From: Pseudopithomyces maydicus | Lineage: Eukaryota; Ascomycota; Dothideomycetes; Pleosporales; Didymosphaeriaceae | Length of the DNA: 64,000 nucleotides | Assembly (NCBI GenBank): GCA_026873275.1 | Contig: JANTUC010000009.1 | Location: forward strand, 372,001-436,000 | Reading direction: 5' to 3' | Shown: positions 56,566 to 64,000 of the stretch, piece after piece | Position numbering within the stretch: the first letter of the stretch is position 1 | Layout of the letters: the number at the start of each line of letters is the position of its first letter | Notes under the pieces: generated by a model | Told to the model about the DNA's origin: nothing | The model's input: the letters and a program-made list of their open reading frames with translations, nothing else | Databases searched by the model: none | Program-made: the position numbers and the translations under genes

Positions 56566-57624
56566 ATGGCCGCCCTCCCAAGAAAAGACCTAGACGAAAT
56601 CTACGCCTTCGCCATCCACCTCGGCAAATCCGCAGGCCGCATGCTCCAGGATGCCGCAAACCTCCGCATGGGCGCCGCCCCGAACACCACACCCCACGCG
56701 TCGAGCGCCCCCGTAGAGAAGGAAAACGCCGTCGACCTCGTCACCGAGACAGACGAGGCCGTGGAATCCTACATCAAGACGCAGATCGCGCAAAAGTACC
56801 CGCAGCACAAGTTCGTGGGCGAGGAATCGTACTCCAAGGGGGCGTCGAGGGAGTACCTCATCGATGACAGCCCCACGTGGTGCGTCGACCCGCTCGATGG
56901 CACGGTCAACTACATTCACCTGTTCCCCATGTTCTGCGTGTCGATTGCGTTTTTATACCGGTCGAAGCCCGTCATCGGCGTCATCTACGCGCCGTTTCTG
57001 AACCAGTTCTTCTCCGCGTGCGAGGGGCGGGGCGCGTGGTTGAACGAGGAGCAGAGGTTGCCGTTGGTGAGGGATCCGGTGCCGCCGATGCCTGAGGGGG
57101 CGCCGAGGGGCTGCGTGTTCTCGTGTGAGTGGGGGAAGGATAGGAGGGATGCGCCGGATAGCAATTTGCATAGGAAGGTGGAGAGTTTTGTGAATATGGC
57201 GAGTGAGGTTGGGGGAGGCAGGGGAGAGGCGGGATGGTGCATGGGATAAGGAGCTTGGGGAGTGCGACGTTAGATTTGGCGTATGTGGCGATGGGGTCGT
57301 TTGATATTTGGTGGGAGGGGGTTGCTGGGAGTGGTGAGTTTGCATCTAAGGGCTGAGAGAAACTCAACTGACGAGAACAGGGACGTTGCGGCGGGGATTG
57401 CCATTTTGTTAGAAGCGGGAGGGCTGGCGACGACTGCGAATCCGCCATACCCGAATGAGGATACTGCGCCTATTGAGGATGTGCGGCTTGGAAGCCGATT
57501 TTATCTCGCCATTCGACCGGCTGGCGATTCGCCTACTGAGACGGGACGACAAAGCCAGGAGCGAACCGTTCGTGAGGTGTGGAAACGGGTGCGGAATCTC
57601 GAATACGCGAGGCCTGGAGGATGA
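56566..57624 (+). CDS. qutG: QutG-like inositol-monophosphatase-family protein, frame broken twice
   Basis: IMPase superfamily. The frame opens MAALPRKDLDEIYAFAIHLGKSAGRMLQDAA. VDLVTETDEAVE, FVGEESY and WCVDPLDGTVNYIHLFPMFCVSIAF contain the metal-binding Asp/Glu residues. The frame is lost at the G-run 57211-57215, resuming as GMVHGIRSLGSATLDLAYVAMGSFDIWWEG, and again at the G-run 57317-57321, resuming as CWEW. An intron 57334-57380 then joins to DVAAGIAILLEAGG, completing the WWEGGCWEWDVAAG metal motif. Each break fits one missing base. QutG belongs to the Aspergillus quinate cluster but its exact role there is unsettled. The strict conservation past both breaks suggests a functional gene behind sequence errors. 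Confidence 0.85.
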
Positions 57625-57697
57625 TATCTAGAATTATGTTTTTGTCTAGAACGTAATATATATATACAGGTGAATTTCCATCAACTTCCCTCATAAC

Positions 57698-58642
57698 CTA
57701 CAATCTCGATTCGCTCAGCTTCGCTGCAATGACCTCCATGACCTTCTTCACAGGCAGCTGTTCCACCTCTTTGCCCGTCCAGTACTTATCCTGCTCCAAC
57801 CCCTGATAGATCATCGCCTCCGTCCCCAATATAACCTTCCACCCCGCCTTCTTACTGATCTCGGCAATCTCCGTCCACGGACTCGGATGATAGCACATCT
57901 CCAATATCGCCCCCTTATGCGGCTTCTCCAAAAAGCACTCCAGCACCCCCTCGCCTGCTTCTCCGCCTCCGTCTTCGGCGCAAAATTAGGCACACACGCC
58001 ACGATCGCACCGACGCCTTCCAACTCCCTCGCCTGCTCCACGGTCGCCACGTCCACGAGATCCTCCCCGTACCCTCGCGCCGCGCACTCCTCCATCACAG
58101 CCTTCACTTCCCCCGATCCCGGTTCACAAGGTACACCTTGGATGCCTTCATCCACGTCCGCAGCGCATACACCGCGCTCCGCGCCGCGCCCCCACCGCCC
58201 ACCACCAGCGCGGGCCTCCCATGGAAACACGCATCCGCATCCGCCACATTCTGGTAAAACGACTCCCTGATCCCCACCACATCCGTATTCGTCCCCATGT
58301 ACAGCCTCTTCCCCGTCTCCGGGTCCTCGCGCACAAACAGCGTGTTCACAGCGCCGACGGAGGCCCCCTCGGGGGTCAGGCCGTCCAGGTGCGGCAGGAT
58401 GGCGACCTTGTGCGGCATGGTGACGGAGGCGCCATAGAAGCGGGGGTCGGCGCGGAGGCGCAGGAAGAGGTCCATGTCGGTGGAGTCGAGGGGGAATTGG
58501 GACCAGGGGAGGTGGAGGGCGTCGTAGATGGTTTGGTGGAGGAGGGGGAGAGCGAGTGTGCGATCGGGTGGCCGAAGAGGTAGCCGTGGCGTTCGACGGT
58601 GTCTAGGCGGGAGGCGGAGTGGGAGTCTGGTTGTTGGGCCAT
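57698..58642 (-). CDS. qutB: Quinate/shikimate dehydrogenase, frame broken three times
   Basis: NAD(P)-dependent oxidation of quinate to 3-dehydroquinate. It starts MAQQPDSHSASRLDTVERHGYLFG. The substrate motif GHPIAHSLSP is followed by a break at 58544-58548. It continues LLHQTIYDALHLPWSQF, VTMPHKVAILPHLD, GAVNTLF, NTDVVGI and the Rossmann loop VVGGGGAARSAVYAL up to VNRDRG. A break at 58110-58114 leads to EVKAVMEECAARGYGEDLVDV. A break at 57946-57950 leads to VLECFLEKPHKGAILEMCYHPSPWTEIAE, and AMIYQGLEQDKYWTG closes the enzyme before 57698. Each break is a run of five C on the coding strand (first) or five G (others) that needs one more base. No introns are needed; the restored length is about 314 aa. 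Confidence 0.85.
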
Positions 58643-59485
58643 GGTGGGTAGTTTGTGTGTGGTGTGGTGAGGGTGAAGGTGAAGGTGAAGGAGGGGTGGG
58701 GTGGTGGTAATGGTGGTGGTGTACGATCTCCGGGTAGGACTGATTGTTCTTTGTTTTCGTAACCACTTCTAACAGACGATGCGATAGATAGGTAGGTGTA
58801 CGGTGAGTAGGATCAAAGGAATGTCCAAGTGATCAGGGGTCGTGGATGATTGCTCAAGATTTCCAGGTTCAATTGGCCGCCGCGGGGCGTTATGTACAGC
58901 ATGCACATGTACGTCCTGCTGGGAAATCACAACCCCGCAGGTTTTCTGTGCGCTGAACGTTCATCCACAGCTTGCGAGTCATGCCGCATCCCCACAGAAG
59001 GATCCTTCCGATGCGGACATGACGATTTTTCCGAGCAGCCCTTCCCCGACCAATCACAGGCGCTCGATTGGTAGAACTCTCATCCGGCCCTGCTCACGTC
59101 CCTCACACTTGCCAGATCCGACGCTAATCAAGATGAGCGATCTTCGCTGGGCGCGCCACCCATAGACAGCCAAGCCACTGATGCTCGTAGTGCGTTGCAA
59201 GAGTTCTTCCAGACGAAAGAGCCTGCATGGTGAGCCACGTTGGAAGAGAGCACGTCCATGCACGGACGCAACCCCATGGAGGTAGGTTCTCCGCGTGTGT
59301 CAAGCTGGGGTCTGGATCTGGGGTAAAGCAGCAGTATATTTGAAGGAGAGTCCCACCCCGGACTTTGGTCTCCCATCGACCAGATTCTCGGATCTCCCCT
59401 GCCATCTCGTCTCATTCTGCTTTGCTATCGTCTGAGGTCGTATTCTTTACTGTCGATCGAGCAAAGAAGAAGAAGTTTTTTCATC
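58643..59485. promoter_or_regulatory. Divergent qutB-qutD promoter
   Basis: 843 bases between start codons. Simple GGTGAA and GGTGGT repeats lie near 58670-58720, just upstream of qutB, and an operator-like element at 58951-58966. A CCAAT box occurs near 59048 (GACCAATCAC). Confidence 0.6.
58951..58966 (+). promoter_or_regulatory. Second QutA-like element
   Basis: CGCTGAACGTTCATCC matches the QA-1F/QutA consensus at 12 of 16 positions. It shares the core TGAACGYTYATCCACA with the better site at 56271, differing from it only by two pyrimidine transitions over 16 bases. It is located between the divergent qutB and qutD starts. Confidence 0.5.
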
Positions 59486-61154
59486 ATGGGCATCCTCGCC
59501 TTCGTCGAGGACAGGCCGACGCCAAAGGCCGTCTACAACTGGCGCGTGTACACAGCGGCGGCCGTCGCATCATGGGCCTCCTGCATGATTGGTTACGACT
59601 CGGCCTTCATCGGGACGACGCTTGCGCTGCCCTCCTTCGTCAACGAGTTCAAACTCAATGAGATGGATAAGGATAAGCTTGCGTTGACCAAGGCCAACAT
59701 CGTGTCTGTCTACCAGGCTGGTGCCTTCTTTGGATCCTTCGGCGCGTACGCATCCAGTTACTATCTTGGGCGGAAGAAGTCTCTTCTGATCTGGTGCTTG
59801 GTCTTCATTCTCGGTGCTGGCCTCATGTTGGGTGCCAACGCAGAGCGAGGACTTGGACTGATCATCGGTGGTCGCGTACTTGCTGGACTGGGTGTGGGTG
59901 GTGCATCGAACATGGTACCCATCTACATCTCAGAGTTATCTCCCCCTGCGGTACGAGGACGACTTGTCGGTATTTACGAGCTTGGATGGCAGATTGGCGG
60001 TCTTGTTGGATTGTAAGCATCACATCATAACGGTATCCTCCATTTGTACAGACACTTACAACTATCTAGCTGGATCAACTACGGTCTCCAAGAAACGATG
60101 GAGCCCTCGCACAAGCAATGGATCATTCCCTTTGCCGTGCAACTGATTCCTGCCGGCTGCCTTCTGATCGGTGCCGTTTGGATGAAGGAATCACCTCGCT
60201 GGCTATTCACTAAAGGGAAACGCGAAAAGGCTCTAGCGAACCTGTGCTGGATCCGTAACCTTCCTCCTACCGACCTCTACATCATCGAAGAAGTTGCAGC
60301 CATCGACGCGCAAATCGAGCACGACCGCATCCACATCGGCCCCGGGTTCTGGCGACCCTTCGCAGCTCTGAAGCAGCGCAAGGTACTCTGGCGCTTCTTC
60401 CTCGGAGGCATGCTTTTCTTGTTCCAAAACGGCTCGGGTATCAATGCCATCAACTACTACTCTCCACTGTCTTCAAGTCAATCGGCATAACCGGAACAAG
60501 CACCGGCTTCCTCACCACCGGCATCTTCGGCGTCGTCAAGACCGTCGTAACCGTCATCTGGCTCCTCTGGCTCATCGACCGCCTCGGCCGCACCAAGCTG
60601 CTCATGATTGGTGCCGCCGGCGGCTCCTCTGCATGTGGTACATCGGCGCATACATCTGCATCGCCGGCGCAGACGCCAACGACCCCAACGCGCGCCTCTC
60701 CTCAGGCGGCATCTCCGCCGTCTTCTTCTTCTACCTCTGGACCGCCTTCTACACCCCCTCGTGGAACGGCACCCCCTGGGTCATAAACTCGGAGATGTTC
60801 TCGCAAAACACGCGTTCCCTGGGCCAAGCCTCCGCCGCGGCGAACAACTGGTTCTGGAACTTCATCATCTCGCGCTTTACGCCGCAGATGTTCAACACGA
60901 TGAGCTACGGGGTGTACTTCTTCTTTGCGAGCTTGATGATTATTAGCATTCCGTTTATATACTTTTTGGTGCCTGAGACGAAGAGTATCCCGCTGGAGCA
61001 CATGGATGAGCTGTTTGAGATTAAGAATGTGAGGAAGGCGCACGGGGTTATGATGGAGAGGTTGATCAGGCAGGAGGAGGAGTTCAGGCATGATGCTGAG
61101 GGGGCGGGGTTGACGATTGAGAAGACGAAGGATGAGCGTGTTGAGAACGTGTAA
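59486..61154 (+). CDS. qutD: Quinate permease (MFS), frame broken twice
   Basis: Sugar-porter-type MFS transporter importing quinate. The N-terminus MGILAFVEDRPTPKAVYNWRVY with SWASCMIGYDSAFIGTTLALPSF is the signature of QutD/Qa-y. Exon 1 is 59486-60012; intron 60013-60069; exon 2 60070-61154. Family motifs: GGRVLAGLGVGGASNMVPIYISELSPPAVRGRLVGIYELGWQ, and PESPRW-like KESPRWLFTKGKREKA. At about 60464, after AINYYSP, the frame slips and continues FKSIGITGTSTGF..LWLIDRLGRTKLLMIGAAGG. At about 60625 it slips again to LCMWYIGAYICIAG and on to PWVINSEMFSQNTRSLG and PETKSIPLEHMDELF. Both fit one missing base, here not in a long run. Spliced and corrected length is about 538 aa. Confidence 0.87.
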
Positions 61155-61782
61155 TTTGGGAACAGAGTGCTCATTTGGGTGTGTGGTGGGGAGGCTGAGC
61201 GTTTTAATAGTTTTGATATCAATTGTGTATGATCTCCAATTCGCGAAAGTGTTCAACAAGTGACGCTATTACCTTTATGTCTACATGCATATAAGTAGGG
61301 TGGTTACTTGTAAAACCTGTCTCTAAGCGGAGATGCAGGCCGATGAGAAAAACAAGAAACAGCACGATAATGGAGCTGGTGATTTCCCCAATGATCATAT
61401 AAATTATTACCGAGAATACACAATTTGATTATGTACAACAACTTGTTTTCATCGAGGCCAGCAACTATGGCTCAACACATTTCAGCCAAAGTGGTGATCG
61501 ACTGAGATACATCATCATCACAGCCGATAGTCCCATCCATGGTTCCAATATGCTGAGCAATTGTCACTGGCTCGAATAAGACATGTCCATTACACCGTAA
61601 AAGTCAAAAGAAATATTTCGTAAATACTCCGATCCGCGGTACAACACATGACGACAACAGAGTCCCCGGAACAAGCGATACCGCGACATCAAAGAGTTCG
61701 TAAATCCAGTCATTATAAAACACTGTAATTTGTATCTCCAACCCGCGTCATGATTCAAACATAATCATTTCTCCCTCAGACC
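61155..61782. other. Intergenic
   Basis: Convergent 3' flanks of qutD and the fasciclin gene. AT-richer. Nothing recognised. Confidence 0.4.
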
Positions 61783-63050
61783 TTAGAACCCAAGGAAGGC
61801 TGCTGCACCCGCACCGAATAGCGCGGCGTACTCCACACCGCCGGTCATGAGTGGCATAGCAGCACCGTGTGAGGATGAATGCGCAGTGCTCTGCGCCGCA
61901 TTGGGTCCCTCAGACGTAGGGTTGACCGTTGTGGTCGGCGTGGGCTGGCCGCTAGTGAAGGGTTGCTCGCTAGCTGCACTGCCGGAGAAGCCTGGGGCAC
62001 CCGCTGTGGCGCTCTCGGAGGGAGCAGAGGTGTTGTTAGGGTTGAGAACGCTAGGTTGGGTCAGATTGATGGATTCAAGAAAAGTAGAAGAGAAACCTAC
62101 TTGTCGATGATGTGCAGGACACCGTTGGCAATGAGGACGTTGGGCACGACGACCTCGGCGGCGTTGACGAAGATGGTGCCATTCTCGTGGTGAGTGATGC
62201 GAAGCTCTTTGCCGTCATCCTCACTTCGGAGTGTTGTGCCGTTTGTCAGCGAGGGAGAGTAGTGTACGCTGTTGACGATGTGGTACTCGACGATGCCCCG
62301 CAAATCGTCAGTGGAGAGATTAGCTAGAGCAGAACCAATGCGGTTGAAAGCCTCGTTGTTGGGCGCGAAGATGGTCACGTTGCGATCGTTGGCTTTTTCA
62401 ATTTGTTCGGTCGCATTGACGGCACCTCGGAACGAGGTCAAGTTGAGAGCAAGTGCTGTATCGAGAACATTGGGAGGGAATGTAAGCACGCGATCGATGA
62501 TGTGAACAACACCACCGGTGAAATTCCGGTCCTGTAGGTTGTGAGTATTTGTTTTTTGAACATTGGGAGATGCACATACAGCTGTAGTGACAGTGGAGTT
62601 TTGGAGCAAGCCGCTGTAGAAGACCGTCTCGTTACCAATCTTTACAGCCTGTACGACTTGACCGCCGGTGACATTGGCATATGTCTCGTTATTCAATAGT
62701 GTTGGGATGAAGGAGCTCTCGTTGGTGATACGACTCGCTTCATATGTTCCATTGAGGACATGGTACTGTAGCAAGGCAGCCAAAAGACCAGTGTCGTTCG
62801 CAACTAGTCGGCCAAGATCAGTGTTTCCAAATGCTGTGAAGGCCTCGTTGGACGGCGCAAGAATGGTGATATTAGTGGCATTGGAAAGTGACTCCAAGAG
62901 TGAAGGGCTCAGACTGAGGAAGGAAGTCAAATTGGACAGTTGATCGTTGCCAGAAAGCGTAGCGTTGAGCGATTGTGTGTCATTGGAGCTATCATCTTGT
63001 GCGGAAACGACGCTCGCCAATGCGAGGATGGAAAGGTGTTTGAATTGCAT
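61783..63050 (-). CDS. GPI-anchored protein with two fasciclin (FAS1) domains
   Basis: Exons 62580-63050, 62101-62531 and 61783-62050 join to 389 aa. The first intron (62532-62579, 48 bp, GTATGT...CTACAG) is in frame and stop-free, so read-through would add 16 residues. The signal peptide is MQFKHLSILALASVVSAQ. FAS1 domain 1 has ITILAPSNEAFTAF and LLQYHVLNGTY; domain 2 has VTIFAPNNEAFNRI, GIVEYHIVNSVHYS and NGVLHIIDN. N-glycosylation sequons are numerous. The C-terminal exon is Ser/Thr-rich and ends MTGGVEYAALFGAGAAAFLGF, a GPI-attachment tail. Likely a cell-surface adhesion or wall protein; FAS1 domains are adhesion modules in many kingdoms. Confidence 0.92.
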
Positions 63051-64000
63051 TTCAGCGAAGAGTTTAGCAAGTCTTCTGAAAGAGTGCGCTGGAAAGAGGG
63101 AAGCGAGGGTTCAAGTTGCTCAGCCGGAAAAGATGGATTATATGACGAACTCCAGAAGAGGGGACCAATGGAAGTGGGCCCAGGGAAAGGGCATCTTCTC
63201 CACTTTCGCCTCTCTCTCCAGTTTACTTCTGAACCAATAAAACCAACCATACGTCAGGTTAGCCACGCTTCTCAGGAGCGACCCAGCCACGCGGCGTCGT
63301 ATGCTCAAGCCTCCAAGCGCGGCGATGCCCTGGCGATGGCGAAACATGGACAGATATCCTATGAGAATGCGTAGAGCTGTCTAGCTAGGTTGCAAGATGC
63401 CGGCAAGGCGGATCTAGTGGGAAGATGCTAACAGCGAGAACTTGTTTGACCGGGGCTTGTTCCAAGTTGCAGACAAGCCGCGTAGTGTCGAAACGGTTAG
63501 CCTTTCCACTTTGGTAGCTATTGACGACGGAGCTACAGTCTCTCTGAAATCATACTATCATTATGGCTGTGTCCATGACTATCCAGATGCATCGATCGAC
63601 TTACAATTGACAAATCATCGGTTGCAACTTCAAGGACCTCCCCTATAAATCCATGGGTCACTCTGCGTATCCATTGATGAGCTTCCGGTTTGGTCGACTC
63701 TACCTCAAGGTCCTACTAACTCGAAGCATTCGCCCTGAACAGCACCAAAGAAAGGAACCGATGAGGCGATGTCTGAAAGCGTTCCCGAGCTTGCCGGCTA
63801 GCGCGCACATCATGGTAGCTTTCTGTGGGGTAACCGCCGCCCTGGGTAGCCCAGATTGCTTGGCCTACGCAGACGATCCAACAAGATCCACGCGGACTTT
63901 GCACCGAGCACATCTCCAGCATCTTCGCATACGCGGCCCTAAGGTCACGATGATCGAGAACGCCAGCTAGCTTCATAACCATGGAAACTTCAAGACCGGA
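63051..64000. other. Right-edge intergenic
   Basis: Promoter of the fasciclin gene followed by sequence with only short open frames on both strands (for example about 63653-63970 +). None has family features. A gene beyond the right edge could begin here. Confidence 0.4.

Noticed and set aside
57334..57380. Idea that introns explain the qutG frame loss
   Set aside because: This intron is real but lies after the breaks; no GT/AG pair near 57211 or 57317 restores the reading.

Overview
The window is nuclear DNA of a filamentous ascomycete (Pezizomycotina; Dothideomycetes is my guess from overall protein character and cannot be proven here). The grounds are short spliceosomal introns (mostly 45-90 bp, GTRNGT donors, CTAAC/CTGAC-like branch points, YAG acceptors), monocistronic genes on both strands, and typical fungal families: HET and HeLo domain proteins, P450, OPT transporter, fasciclin/GPI protein, Ish1 repeats and a quinate cluster. 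I see no bacterial, viral or rRNA genes, no CRISPR array and no tRNA that folds.

Layout. 0-3 kb is gene-poor and repeat-rich: a duplicated ~166-bp unit, then about five degenerate ~115-bp units carrying a Pol III B-box-like motif. 3-12.5 kb holds a HET-domain protein, phosphoglucomutase, an Asteroid/XPG-type protein, a small membrane protein and a lipid kinase. 13-19 kb holds a HeLo-domain protein, an intradiol ring-cleavage dioxygenase, a small hypothetical gene and a broken F-box-like gene. 19.6-20 kb is a minisatellite. 20-33 kb has PEX14 (with a 7-nt micro-exon), a 12-residue tandem-repeat protein, an OSH/KES1 sterol-binding protein, a nitrilase-family amidase, an EthD protein and an Nrd1-like RRM protein. 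32.7-46 kb has BCS1, a large OPT transporter, a CYP52-like P450, a proline-rich zinc-ribbon gene, a cyclin, an F-box-like protein and a two-TM protein. 47-55 kb has a ZRG17-like CDF protein, an RBR ubiquitin ligase, a mitochondrial small protein and an Ish1-repeat protein.

55.5-61.2 kb is a quinate-utilisation cluster in the order qutE - qutG - qutB - qutD, with two divergent promoters that share a 16-nt element resembling the QutA/QA-1F operator. QutD imports quinate, QutB oxidises it to dehydroquinate and QutE dehydrates that to dehydroshikimate; QutG is the IMPase-like member of unclear role. A fasciclin/GPI-anchored protein follows, and the last kilobase shows no convincing gene.

About 17 single-base reading-frame breaks fall in eight otherwise well-conserved genes. 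Wherever I could resolve them, one base is missing, usually from a G or C run of five or six. This points to homopolymer errors in the assembly, but real decay (especially of the quinate cluster) is the alternative and matters for interpretation. Gene spans below run through these breaks and say so.
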